Shown one piece after another: positions 37,512 through 49,713 of a DNA stretch of 64,000 nucleotides. The notes beneath the pieces are model-generated. The model was given only the letters and a program-made list of their open reading frames with translations. It made no database searches and was not told the DNA's origin. This stretch comes from Dillenia suffruticosa (taxonomy: Eukaryota; Streptophyta; Magnoliopsida; Dilleniales; Dilleniaceae). The stretch covers positions 9,610,590 to 9,674,589 of the forward strand of contig JAVTVX010000011.1 in assembly GCA_033439265.1 (NCBI GenBank). Direction: 5' to 3'. The translations under genes were made by a program, and so were the position numbers. The stretch's first letter is position 1. The number at the start of each line of letters is the position of its first letter.

Positions 37512-39640
37512 GCAGCGAGCATCACAAACTCTGGTGTCGCAGCAAGACAAAAGGCTATCCTGCAGATTAGCTGAAAATTGAATGAAAACTCAAAAGCCCA
37601 AATCCTTGAACATGGTAACGAACAAAATTCTAATATCCTTCATCTTAGTAGTTTATTCTACGATTTAAGATATTTAATTTCATCAAAGCCTAATTGTGAA
37701 GCTAAAACTGTTATTTTGAGAACCTTGCGCTGGAGGCACCATTTTAGTTATTGTATTAGACGGAAGATGAAGCTTTATATTACAAAGAGAATTATTAGCC
37801 CAATAATTTTACAACTCTCATATTATATCATTTTGTGTTGACCAGAAATGGCAAAATAGAATTACCTGGCACCTTTGCAATTACAATGGATGGTGCGTTG
37901 TATGGGGTGGCGTTAGATTATTGTTATTTACGAGGCTTATTATTATCACAAGCAGGAAGAAACAAAAGATCAAAAAAGTGAGAATTTGAGATTTATTTTC
38001 ACAAAAATTTTAAAACAAATTAATATCTAACTTTTCATCTTTTCTTCCCTCTTTAATTGGAATAAGTCTTAACTTGCATTATGAAATAATTTACCAAGAC
38101 CAGGTCAAAGAAAATAAAATTAATAGCAATAAAAGGGAAACTTAAAAGTAAAATTTAAACTTATCACGTACTAAAACCCAAAATAAAATAAAATAAAGTA
38201 CTTCTTAGACAATAATACTTACAAATTTTCTTTTAACTCTATTCCTTTTCATATTCTCTCTCCCTCTCAAAATCCTCCCCTTTTTCTGCTGTCCCCAACT
38301 TGCAAACCATAAACTCAGAAAAGCTGATCCACCATCATTAACCATTACTGATCCCCCCATCAAGTAATGTCAATTCGTTTGCAATCCTCATCGTCTTCGT
38401 AAGTAAAGTAACACACACACACACATACATATAATGTGTAAAAAGAAATGATTCCATTCTTCAAAATTGTTTGTAGCCATCTATGTGAAAAATAGTCTTC
38501 ACAATCTCAATAAGAATTCATCTCTTGCTCTCTATAATTTTGTCTAATATTATTTTTTTGAAAATTCTTGTATCTAAATTAACAAATTGAAAGGTTGACA
38601 ACAAAATTCTTAAAAGTGCATTAAAAATATAATTATTTTAAAATAGAATTACAGCATGATAGTTATGCCTGTGACAAACACCAACATTGTGAATGCACCC
38701 GACAAAGAAAAAGAAAAAGATTAAATTACGCTGCCATAATCTTCAAAGGCATGTAAAACACTGCCATAATCTCGAAGTAAATGCCCTAGACAAGCACCAA
38801 CATTGTCAAATACTATCCAGAAATACTCTGATAGGAGTATGAAAACTAAAGGATTAAATAACAGAAAAAAAAAAAGTAAAGAGACAAAAAAGAATTAATT
38901 ATGAATGCAGAAAACATAGCCCAATGCAAAAGGTTGGATTGTAAGGATAATTAAATACACCGGCTCTATCTATTGGAAAAAATTACTTGATGCAAAAATA
39001 TGTCTAATATCGTATTAAATTATCGGAATCAAAACTTAATAACTAAGAAACTGAAATTCAAGTTGGATGGAAGTATATACCTGTCTCCATAGCCAGAAAC
39101 TGAATAGAATACAAACTTGATTCGACCTTCGTCTGGGTAGAATCCCGGCCACGACCTTTCAAGTCAAATGTATTTTCACAAAATCTCTCTATATGATAGG
39201 AGTGTTAGGGAGAAGAGTAATACCATGACTCATGAACTATAACTCTTATTTATAGTTGTAGGGATGACTTTACTTCCAAATTCATAATTGGATTTTGTCT
39301 ATTTAGGTTATTCAAGTTACCTTACCCAATTCACCTGAATTTAGGTAACTTTCATACTATTCTTAAGTCATTTTTAGACATTCTCTATTTAACTCATCAT
39401 AAATAGTAAATATCTATTGATATCTACACATTTATTTATTTCCATATCATTTGAGATATTTAAACCTAAATTACTGAATTTTCCAAATTTACCAGATCAC
39501 TTTCATATGGTCTTATCTTATAGACTTGACAGTATGTAATACATAATTATTTTAACATATAAGCCCGATATTGGATTAATGATCCAATACTATCCTGCAT
39601 TCTGCCCGGCTACTTTCACAATTCTAAGTCATGACATTTA
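37512..39640 (+). other. Noncoding, unassigned; (AC)n at 38411-38425
   Basis: AT-rich with short duplicated phrases (a CACCAACATTGT phrase at about 38680 and again near 38790; CTGCCATAATCT twice near 38730-38770). An isolated ATG (38367) runs 11 codons into a GTAAGT. I see no gene I can defend. Confidence 0.35.
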
Positions 39641-40321
39641 GTTTATGCGGGAGAAGATAAAATTTTACATCAATCACTCAATCTCATACTTAGAAGCAAA
39701 TACTACAAAAGTTGAGGTGTCGTTTTTGGGTATTTTGTTTTCAGCTTTTTACCATCCAGACGTAATATTAATCATTAAGCTCTTGGGTGGCCTAATGAGA
39801 AGATAAATTTTCAGCGTGAGTGGAAACTTAAATTAGGGTCTAAAACTGTAGAACAAAATATAGAATACTTATCTCATGAAGCTGTAAAGATTACTAACAT
39901 GACTAAACAATGGTGCTTCAAATTTTTCGACCCTCACCCTTCTGATTATCTGGATAAAAATTTCGAACAAAAAGTATTACATCTATTACAAAAGTGACCC
40001 AAAATGTAATACCACCAATCTCATACTTCCCTAATCAGAAATTCTACCAATCTTAAATTGCAACAAACAATTGTTTGCATTTATGATACAACACATTAGC
40101 AACAACCTCTCAAGGTTTACAAGAGATGCGCAGGATCAAAAACACAAACTTCGGTTTGGGATATGGCTGGTAATGAAAGGATTCTTTCAGATTTTTTTTA
40201 AGTATTTTAGATTTTATCTTTTATAGTAGATAAGATTTATCTTGATTAGGTTGTTACATTTAGATAGAGTTCTTGCTCTATATGAATTAGTTTTCTTAGT
40301 TGGATAGTTTTTCATTCCACA
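39641..40321 (+). mobile_element. Virus-like or LTR-element remnant left of the CACTA insertion
   Basis: A short translated stretch near 39780-39970 contains FQREWKLKLG and MTKQWCFKFFDPHPSDYLD, which looks like an endogenous caulimovirid protein, but I am not sure. The noncoding rest continues beyond the CACTA at 49714. Fossil, broken. Confidence 0.35.
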
Positions 40322-40344
40322 CACTACAAAAAAATAAGAATTTA

Positions 40345-40790
40345 ACGACGAATTTTAGCAACGATAAATTTTCGTCGCAAATCTGCAACAAAGTTAACAA
40401 CAAAAAATGGTATCATTGCAAATTAGCTACGATTTTAGCAACAAAAACATTTTCGTCGCAAATTTAGCAACAAAAAAAATTTTCGTTACAATATTCGTCG
40501 CTAATTTTTGATACAAAATTCGTTGCAAATTTGCGACGAAAAAAAAATCGTCATTAAATTTGCAACGAATTTAAAATTCATCCCTAAATTTGGGACGAAA
40601 ATGAATTTGTCCCTAAATTTGCAATGATTTTTTAAATTCGTCGCAAATTTAGTGACATATTTATATTCGTCACAACAAATTCGATTATTTGTTGCTAAAT
40701 TTGTTGCAAATTAGCGACAAATATAATATTTATGACAAAATTTATCGTTAAAATTCATTTTTCGGTCACTTTTTTAATTACTTGTATTAG
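40345..40790. repeat. Left subterminal repeats of the CACTA (TCGTCGCAAAT class)
   Basis: Many forward and reverse copies of a motif near TTCGTCGCAAATTTGCGACG, spaced 20-40 bp, alternate with AAAA/TTTT runs. In CACTA elements such subterminal motifs bind the TNPA-type protein. Confidence 0.85.
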
Positions 40791-41229
40791 AAACATTTTC
40801 TAATATTAAAAAACGATTTGTAAACGGTGATATATACTGATAGCGTATACAATCTTAAGATATTCAAAAAACTTTATATAAAATAGTTCATTCATTATCT
40901 GTTTATATAAAAGAATGATAATATAGTGAAATCTTTTAAATTGGTATATTCATTTTTTATAATTTTACAAATTTTTTAAATTATTATAAAAGCCTATTAT
41001 TAGTACATTCATTTTCTATTCATTATCTGTTTAATTTTTTATTCCCAGCACTGATAACTTTATCTTATAAATTTGTTTAAGTATTCGATTCACTAAACTA
41101 AGAGTTAAAGTAGAAATACTTGTTAATTAATAATCAATATATTGAATGTTTTTTTATAATTATATCATAGTACGCAAATATTGTAAATAGATTTTTGATT
41201 TAATTTCTATTTTAGGGCATTCAATGAGT

Positions 41230-41840
41230 TATTTGTCAGAAACCATAAATATCGTTGCTAAATTCGTTGCAAATTGTAAAAGAAAAAATTATTTATTGCT
41301 AAATTCATTACAAATTGCAATGAAAACATATATTCATTGGAAATTTAGCGACAAAACCATTCTTTCGTCACTGATTTTAGTGACGAAAAAAAATTTTCGT
41401 TACTGATTGAAGGACGAATTTAGGGACAAAAGATTTTTGTCCATAATTTTAATATATTCAGTACTTCCTTTTCACTTGCACTCTTACTCTCTCTCTTTAT
41501 CTCTCTTTCTCTCGTTCTGTTCATTTTTGAATAGCCGCGAAGGTGGTTTTGTGAAAGGATGAAAAAAATTTTCGTTCCTAATTCAGGGACAAAAACATAT
41601 ATTCGTCCCTGATTTAGGGATGAAAAAAATATTCATCCCTGATTCAGGGATGAGAAAAAATATTCGTCCCTGAATCAGGGACGAAACAATTTTTCATCCT
41701 TGATTTAGGGATAAAAAAAAATATTCATTCTATTTGGGACGAAAAAAATTTTTGTCCCAGATTCAGGGACAAAAAAATTTTTTTCGTCCCCGATACTGGG
41801 ATGAATTTAGGGACAAAAAATTTTTGTCCCTAACTTCAAT
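41230..41840. repeat. Inner repeats of the CACTA (CGTCCCTGATTCAGGGACG class)
   Basis: A second palindromic motif dominates here. The cleanest example has 11 bp arms TTCGTCCCTGA (41663-41673) and TCAGGGACGAA (41675-41685) around one base. Confidence 0.85.
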
Positions 41841-41863
41841 ATATTTCACACTTCCTTCACTCT

Positions 41864-41922
<59 letters not shown>

Positions 41923-41975
41923 GCTATTCATTTTCGAATAGCCACGAAGGTGGTTCTGCGAAGGGATGGTCGAAG
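41403..41975 (+). repeat. Tandem duplication (~387 bp period) in the CACTA leader
   Basis: GAATTTAGGGACAAAA occurs at 41416 and 41803, followed in both by a TTTTTGTCC phrase, ATATATT, ACTTCCTT, CTCTTACTC with a CT run, and GAATAGCC(G/A)CGAAGGTGG (41529 and 41936). The second copy has the longer CT tract. Confidence 0.8.
41866..41932 (+). repeat. (CT)n microsatellite
   Basis: About 30 CT units with one interruption, in the second copy of the duplicated leader. It makes a false poly(Ser-Leu) frame. Confidence 0.9.
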
Positions 41976-42039
41976 GGAAGCCGGATCTGCGATGGGTTTA
42001 GGTAATCTCTCTCTCTCTTTCTCTCTTTCTCTCTCTCTT

Positions 42040-42225
42040 TGGCTAGTAAATGGCAAATCCGGCAGCTAGCCACAGGATCTGACCTCTACAAGGTAGATCC
42101 AGCTGCGAGCCGTGGCAAGGGGCCGCAGCCCTTGCGCGACCCAGAAGCGCAAAGGGGCCTCTGGCCCCTTTGCCGCTCCACCTCATGAAGAGGCCAACAC
42201 TCCTACGCGGCTTTGCCCAATCCCA
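42040..42225 (+). other. GC-rich patch with an 11 bp inverted repeat inside the CACTA
   Basis: Base composition jumps from very AT-rich to GC-rich. GCAAAGGGGCC (42149-42159) and GGCCCCTTTGC (42163-42173) form a perfect hairpin with a three-base loop. A 67-codon plus frame spans it but shows no domain. It lies between the duplicated leader and the first transposase codons. It may be captured DNA or a conserved leader part. Confidence 0.7.
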
Positions 42226-42973
42226 CAATTTACTTTTTTTTATTTTTTTTTAAAATTTTTTGAGAAATGTTATTTAAAAAAATGTTTTTATAATATTGTT
42301 TTAATAATATATTAGTTATTTATTATTGTTTTTGATATGTTAGGTTTTGTGATCCTCGAATATTTGGATTGGAAGCTGTTGCTGCTATTGATATCTGAGT
42401 CTATCGGTGAGTTATTATTTGGTGGTGAGCAATATTTTAATTTGTACTATAATGATTGGAAAATGCAATTTTGTTAATTTGTATATTTGTATTGTTTTTA
42501 TTTCTATATTAGTTTATTTTTATTATATTTAGTGGTTAATTTAATGATATTACTGAATTTGTTAAATTTAATTTTTTATATAAAATTGAATTCGAAAGTA
42601 TTGATAATTGATTAGGTGAAATATTATATTAACAATAATAAGCAATTTATAGTAAATCTTATATCGATTGGTTAAATAATCAATGTTGTTAAATGTTAAT
42701 ATTTTATACTTTATTTAATTATATGATAATATTTAATGTTATTGTAATAATTTAGTTAATTTGTTTGATATTAATTAAGTTTATAATATTATTTATTATT
42801 ATATTAAAGTTTTGTAAAATTAAGGTTAGTATTATTGATCATTTGAGTTTTGTGTAATTAACGTTATTATTTATTGTTATATGAACTTAGTTGGAATTAA
42901 TGATGATATTAGTTTTGATTATTTAGTAGTTTTTATTAATATTTAAAAAATTTTAAATTTGGTGACAGAAAAA

Positions 42974-45900
42974 ATGCATAACGAAAAAAGTTGGATATAT
43001 AAAAAGAACTTATCTGATCGTTGGGGTTTAACTGATAAGTTTATTTTTGAGTTGGAACAATTTTTAGATTTTGCATGTAGTCATGTTGATTTTATGGATG
43101 GGAATAAGCTAAGGTGTCCGTGTAGAAGGTGTCATAATGGTAAATTTTTGTAGTGTGATAAAATTAGGGAACATCTTTGTAGAGTTAGTTTTATCCCGAA
43201 TTACTATAATTGGACATGTCATGGTGAACCATTCCTTTCTGATGAGGAGTATGGACGAAATAGATAATTCTCAGATATTGGGGATAAGAGTTATTATAAT
43301 CAATTGAATCCGTATCAAAAGATGGTAATTGATGCAGTAGGTCTAAATTTTCTTCCCAAACCAAGCGCTGCAAGTTCTAGCTTTGCTCCAACATTTGAAC
43401 ATGGGTATACTAGTTATGCGAGGAGGTAGAAATACTAGGTGTTGATGAAAATGTGAATAATGAATCATCTCTCCAATTTCAAAAAGTGTTAAGAGCTGTA
43501 AATGAATTTTTGTGGACTGGTCGTGACCGCCACACGAAGCTATCTCTAACTGCAAGACTGTTGAATATCAAGGCAGAGCATAATGTGTCTGAGAATTGTT
43601 TTAATGATTTTGTTCAAGTTATTGGAGAAGTATTGCCGCGTGATCACATTATGCCCATTGATTTCTACGATATGAAAAAGCTAGTGAAAGAATTAGGTCT
43701 TCCAGTGGAAAGAATAGATGTTTGCATAGATGCTTGTATGCTATATTGTGGAGATGATAAAGATGCATATTTTTGTAAATTCTGTAATCAATTTAGATAT
43801 AAGAGTACTCGGAGGTCGGGTCGTAATCGGCGGCGTAAATCATACAGACAAATGTTTTATTTGCCTTTAGCTCCCAGGTTACAAAGGTTTTATGCATCTG
43901 AGACCACTGTTGAACACATGACCTGACATGCAAATCATGAAACAGAAGAGGGGTTAATGTGTCATCCTTTAGATGCAAAGGCGTGGAAATATTTCGATAG
44001 AATATATCTTGAGTCTGCAAGAGAGACTCGAAATATTAGTTTAGGTCTCTGTATTGAAGGTGTTCCTACATATGATATTCATACTAATCAGATGTTTGTA
44101 ATGAAGGCTACTCTTCTTTGGACCATAAATGATTTTTCGGCTTATGGTATGTTATCGGGATTGAGTACCACTGGGATTTTAGGATGTCCAATTTGTTTGG
44201 AGAGATCAAAGTCATTCAGATTGAAATATAGGAAGAAAGCGAGTTATTTTGATTGTCATAGACAATTTTTACTGTTAACTCATAAATTCAGAAAAAATAA
44301 AAAAGAATTCACTAAGAATAGAATTGAAAGAATACCTCCTCCATTGAGATTAACTGGTGAACAAATTTGGTATAGAGTCCTTAACTTTTCATGTGTTATT
44401 GAAGAGCCACATAGTACAACATATGGCTATGGCTATTCGCATAAATGGACTAAACGGAGTATATTTTGGGATTTACCATATTGGAAGAGTCATTTGGTTC
44501 ATCATAATCTCGATGTAATGTATATTGAGAAAAATATTTTTGATAATCTGATAAATACAGTGATAGATATCACTGGGAAAACGAAAGACAACTTGAATGC
44601 AAGAAAAAATATGCGATTCCTTTGTAAACGACCTACTCTTGATGTCGATGAAAGTAGTAGGGGACCAAAACCGAAAACAGTTTATACATTGAATAAGGAT
44701 CAGAGACGGATTGTTTGTGGATGGTTGAAATCATTGAGGTTTCCTAATGGTTATGTCTCAAATATTGGAAGATGTTTCGATTTGAAGGAATGTAAGTTGA
44801 TTGGTTTGAAAAGTCATGATTGTTATATATTTATAAAAAACTAATTCTTTTTGCTTTTAGGAACTCTTACCGAATTTTGTTTGGGGTGCCAATATGGAGT
44901 TAAGCATTTTCCTTCATGATATTTGCTCGACAGTGTTGAGACATTCATACATGGAGATGTTAGAGAGAGAAATTCCAATCATTTTGTGTAATTTAGAAAG
45001 GATATTTCCACCGTCATTTTTTGATTCCATGGAATATCTTTTGGTTCACTTGCCATATGAGACGAAAGTTGGCGGTCCTGTCCAATTTCGATAGATTTAT
45101 CCATTTGAAAGGTGAGTTTTTGATCTTTTATACTTCGTTATCAAGGCATATAAAATTACTAATTTCATTACATATAATTTTCTAATACATTTTGTTTTAT
45201 TACAAGTAGATTCCTATATCATTTGAAGAAAAAAGTGAAAAATAAGGCACGTGTTGAATCCTCTATTGTCAATGCATACATTGTGGAGGAAGTAACAACA
45301 TTTGGATCATATTATTTTGAGCCTCATGTTCAGTGCAAGAGGCGGAGAGCGGGAAGAAATAATGAGGGTCCTATTGATCCTAATTTGAAGTCATTATCAA
45401 TTTTTAACTAACTTGGTCGACCAAGTGGACCATGTAAGCGTAGATACTTAACTGGTAAAAAATGGCGGGTAGCCCATACAGAACTGTCCAGAAGTTATGC
45501 CATATTTCGAGTAAATATATATTTTCTATTTTATGTATTTCTTATGTCGTAAATTGTTTGTGTTAAAATTTATTTCCTTTGATAGTAGAATTTTCTAAAA
45601 CGTATATTCTCAACTTTCGAAATATGAGTTTGATCGTTTCTACGATGAAAAATTTGCACCATGGTTCAAAAAATATGTAAGTAGACTATAAATTATTTAA
45701 ATATTTACTTTAAAACATATTATCATATTTATTTGACTTTAAGTCCATGATAATCAAGTTCAAGTTGAGCAAAAATTGTTAATCCATCTATTATGGGGTC
45801 CAAAATTAATGGTACGAACTTGGTTAGCCTATTTCATAAACGGGTATAATTTTCATACTGAAAAATATGGAATAGGGAAAACGACAATGAATAGTGGGGT

Positions 45901-46484
45901 TTATGTTTAGTCATCCAATGATGGTGGAGGTCAAAATGATTTTTATGGTTTGTTGGATGAAATCGTAGAGGTAGAGTACCCTGGTCCAGTATTACGGGTT
46001 GTTTTATTTATGTGTTGCTGGTTTGACCCTGTCAAAGGAATGAAAGTACATCTACAGTTTAATTTGGTTGAAATAAATTATAAGAAATTGTATAAAAGAT
46101 ATGAACGATTTGTGTTGGCACAACAAACGATTCAAGTATTTTATGCTTCATATCCTAGTTTGAAATGTGACAAAATTGATTGGTGGGTTGTTTATAAAAC
46201 GAAAGCACAGAAAAAAAATTGAAGAACATTGGGAAGACGTAGCATATCAATAAGAGGAAGTTGCCAATACAGTTAAAACCGAGAAATATAATATTCCAAC
46301 GTTACGAGATCCCAACGGAGTAGTGATAGATGTGCATGCAAGTGAAATTTTTGAAGAAGACGATGAAGAATCTAATTTTGAGACAGATGATGAGGATGAG
46401 GATGTTGATGAAAATAATGTTGAAGAGTCTAATTTTGAGACACATGATGAGGATGAGGATAACAATGAGAATTTTGATTTTTGA
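42974..46484 (+). pseudogene. TNP2-type CACTA transposase (decayed)
   Basis: The chosen start ATG 42974 (MHNEKSWIY) opens a Transpos_assoc-like N terminus with FMDGNKLRCPCRRC. Next come the ARLLNIKAEHN region (43453-43926) and the TNP2 core (43957-44844: HPLDAKAWKYFD, LWTINDFSAYGMLSG, LGCPIC). DUF4218-like sequence follows (44890-45110, MELSIFLHDICSTVLRHSYM, and 45205-45500), then DUF4216-like sequence (45900-46222, VLFMCCWFDPVKGMKVH, ASYPSLKCDKIDWWVV). The tail is acidic with two imperfect EESNFET repeats, stop at 46482. Damage: early in-frame stops (TAG near 43153, TAG near 43264), a shift near 43430, TGA at 43924-43926 where the family has Trp, a shift near 44850, and TGA-ended frame at 46222. 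About 65-70 family residues are missing near 44055, between LGLC and GVPTYD, in the catalytic core. Introns are likely after about 45110 (GTGAGT) and near 45510-45590. Confidence 0.88.
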
Positions 46485-46829
46485 TGACGGGTAAGTTTTG
46501 TTCTCTTAATATAATAAAAATTGGATATTTATCTTGATATATGATATTCTATTTTTTTAGTGGGTAAGTTAGTTGACACATATAATTTACAAATTTCGTT
46601 ACTCAATTTTTTATCTATTTACTTTCTCATTCTTAAATTTATATATTTGATTTGTTAATGTACTATCTTTTTTTCTATAGGTCATTAGAGAAGATTTCTT
46701 GACATATTAGTATCTTGTTTCGTCGCATTTAATTTATCAAATTAAATATGGTAAGTTTATTCATGTTCTTCATTATGCATACGATGAACATGCAATTTTT
46801 ATTTTTTTTATTTTTGTTTCAAATATATT

Positions 46830-48723
46830 ATGGTTGAGAGTTTCGTCGTGGTGGCCATAAATGAAATTCTGATGAAAATTCACGCTCTTTACCATCGTAG
46901 TCCGTTTCGGCACCTTTGCAATCCCATTCCCTTGCCGGCAATGTACCTTCGCCTCCCCCCTTCTGTTGCAGGCCCTTCACATTCTCAACACATCGCTAGT
47001 AATGTACCTTCGTCAGTCTCTTCGGTGGAATACTCGTATGCAAATAGGGAAGATAATCAAGAGTTGATAGCCCCTTATGGAGATTCGTAAGTAATAAATT
47101 TTAAATTTTTATATGTATTATTTCTTTTATTTATAAAAGAAATTCTTCTTTTAGCTATCTTATTTATTTAACATTGTTTGTTTGAAACTTTATGATAGAT
47201 TTACAAATTCTATATATGTTATTCACGAACTTAATAGAATAGTGAATAATCATTGGGGAGGGGCTTCGATGACTTACACAAGCACTCTGGAAGAAACAAA
47301 AGAACTATAGTGGAACGAGTTCAAGATAAGTTATCCCAATCAGTTTATATATGAAATTAAGTTAATAGCTTTATAAGTTATTGATTTTTTTCCATTGCAG
47401 CGATTATTCATTTGGGACGAGACTAAAGAGTTGAAAGTAAGAAGGATGTTCAAGAAAAAATGTGGCGACACATCCGACAAGTTCTAAATTATGCAAAGGG
47501 ACACGTAAAAAAGCCTAACTGCATCACCGAGCAAAATTAGGGCAGGATTGTGAATTTTGGGGAATCGGAGGAGAGTAAATGAAGGAGTGAGCAGAATAAA
47601 AAAAACCGAGCTTATAATTCAGGGGAATCATCTACGACGTATGCGAGAGACTCGATCAATATCGGTGAATATAGAAATAGATTGGTAATTTTATACAAAC
47701 ACTAATTTTTTAAATCTAATTTAAACTATTTCATTATTTTTAACAGTATTTTTTTTTAGGCCAAGGAAACGGGGACCGAGCCTTCATTCATAGATATTTT
47801 CACGCGCACATTTCAGAAAAAAGACAAGACTTGGAGCAGAGAAACGGCTAGAGCAATTAAGGTTTGTAATTTCAAAATTTTCAACTATTTAATGAACATT
47901 TTCAATGTTAATTTGAATATATTATGTTGAACATATCATAACAATGTAAGAAGATGAATTCTTTAGGTTAGTTTTTTCCAAGTTTATTTTTATTGCTGAC
48001 TTGATTCTTTGATTTCTAATGAATTACTTGTTAGAGATTTTCTTTTATTTATTTTTTCATAAATTTCAACTTATTCAATGTTAATATGAATATTCATAAT
48101 TTAGATCCTATATAGTCTCATGATTTATGTTAGAAATTTTTTTATTTTCCTTCATATATATATATATATATATATATCTAATCAAGATTATATGTGCTTG
48201 TATTATAATGTTATTATAAATTTATTTTAATTTTTCTCATGACAATGCAGGAGAAATATGATGAGTTATCACGCAGAAGTTTGAGTAGTAGTGATGATGC
48301 TGGCGGATCTGAGCTATCTGTTGATAACATGAATACATGGCACGAGTTGACTGGTGGACTAAAAAGGGGTAGAGTAGTTGGGTTAGGTTCTTTGAGCAGA
48401 ACTTATAAAATCGCTGGTTCATCTTCTTCCACCCCAAAGTAGTCAGGGCAGAAATAAATCAATTGAATCAAGAGGTGAGCCATTTGAAGGAGTTACTACT
48501 GCAAAGAGATCAGGAATTCAATGAATTTCAAGCAAAGCACACGCAAGAAATGAACGAGTTCTGCATGCAGTAAATGTTAATCATGCAGCATCTTCAGTTA
48601 TCCTCCGCTCCGAGTCAGATTCCCCCTTCTATTTCTTCTCCTGATAATGCTTGCGACGGTGATGAAGGTGATGATTTCTTCGATGATAATGATGATGATG
48701 GTGATGGTGGAGGTCGTGCTTGA
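46830..48723 (+). pseudogene. TNPA-like gene with Transposase_24 domain (decayed)
   Basis: This is the second gene of the CACTA. In CACTA elements this product is thought to bind the subterminal repeats and help bring the ends together. A proline-rich N terminus starts at ATG 46830 (to about 47090). After introns come an RRMFKKKCGDTSDKF-like stretch near 47430-47490, the hallmark SEQNKKNRAYNSG near 47588, then EPSFIDIFTRTFQKKDKTW near 47775-47830, and EKYDELSRRS from 48250. A Gln/Glu-rich likely coiled coil (48450-48570) and an acidic Asp-rich tail end at TGA 48721-48723. In-frame stops occur near 47310, 47487, 48440 and 48571, with at least one shift before 47588. The introns use GT/AG-like borders that I only place roughly. 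Confidence 0.75.
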
Positions 48724-49019
48724 AATTGTGTACTGTTATTTGACTGTTATATTTTGATACTCGTTACATTGATTTTTGGTTATGTATAGCTATTGATATT
48801 TTAATATTTATACTTGATGTTACTTTTATTTTTTATATTACTATTATGATTTTTTGTTAAATTTTTAATTTATTGATCTTATTGAATAGTTAGTTATAAT
48901 GATGAGTATAGATGGCTAAAATTTGATTTTAAAAATGATTTGGATGATTAATTATTGATAAGATTGGGTGAGTAGATATAAAAATAGGTTATATAGGGAA
49001 AAATGGTCAAAATGTGCCA

Positions 49020-49690
49020 ATAAAATTTATATTTATCACAAAATACATATTCGTCGCAAAATTTGTCCCTAAAAACTATGTTCGTCGCAAATTTCGTTGC
49101 TAAAATTGAATTGTAAATTTTGATTAATGACGAATTTAGCAACGAATAACATTCGTCGCAAATTTGTGACAAATTATTTTTCGTTAGCAATTTGTGACAA
49201 ATAACTTATTCATTGCAAAATTTACAACAAATATTGTTTCGTCACAAATTTTGCGACAAAAATTTTATTCGTCGCAAATCGGCAGTGAAAAAATATTCGT
49301 TGCAAATCAGCAACGAAAAAATATTTGTTGTTAAAGTTGCAATGAATATTTTTTTGTCACAAAATTCATCGCAATTTTGCGACGAAAAATTTATTCGTTG
49401 CGAATTTTGGAACGAAAAATTTATTCGTCTCAAAATTTGGCGACAAATATTTTATTTGTTGCAAATTTGTGATGAATAAATTTTTTGTAACAAAATTCGT
49501 TGCAAATTTGCGTCGAATTTTGGGACATAAAAATATTTGTCAAAAATTTTGGCGACGAATAATTAATTTTTCGACCCAAAATTTTGCAACAACTTATTAG
49601 CAACAAAAAAATATTTGTTACAAAATACGTCGCAAATTTGTTTTGCGACGAATTTTTCTTGTAAATTTTTTGCAAATTTTTTGCAACAAA
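49020..49690. repeat. Right subterminal repeats of the CACTA
   Basis: About twenty forward/reverse copies of the TTCGTCGCAAATTTGCGACG class, mirroring the left end. Short frames across them encode repetitive FVTN/FCDEK-like peptides and are not genes. Confidence 0.85.
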
Positions 49691-49713
49691 TTTTGTCTTT
49701 TTTTATAGTGACA

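Larger units (their letters stand above)
40322..49710 (+). mobile_element. CACTA (EnSpm) DNA transposon, 9.39 kb, with 3 bp TSD
   Basis: Termini are CACTACAAAAAAA at 40322 and, on the minus strand, CACTATAAAAAAA at 49710, a 13 bp terminal inverted repeat with one mismatch. The 3 bp TSD ACA is perfect (40319-40321 and 49711-49713), the length diagnostic of CACTA elements. Both ends carry dense subterminal palindromic repeats. Two genes lie in tandem on the plus strand: a TNP2 transposase and a TNPA-like Transposase_24 gene, the classic CACTA arrangement. Both are decayed, so the copy is structurally complete but not autonomous. It interrupts a retroelement- or virus-like remnant. Confidence 0.95.

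Noticed and set aside
41734-42069. 111-codon frame with poly(Ser-Leu)
   Set aside because: Product of the CT microsatellite and subterminal repeats of the CACTA.
46247-46465. 72-codon poly-Ser minus-strand frame
   Set aside because: Antisense of the acidic tail of the TNP2 pseudogene.
49020-49690. Regularly spaced palindromic repeats resembling a CRISPR array
   Set aside because: They are imperfect, alternate in orientation, lack unique spacers of constant length and sit at a CACTA end in a plant genome.
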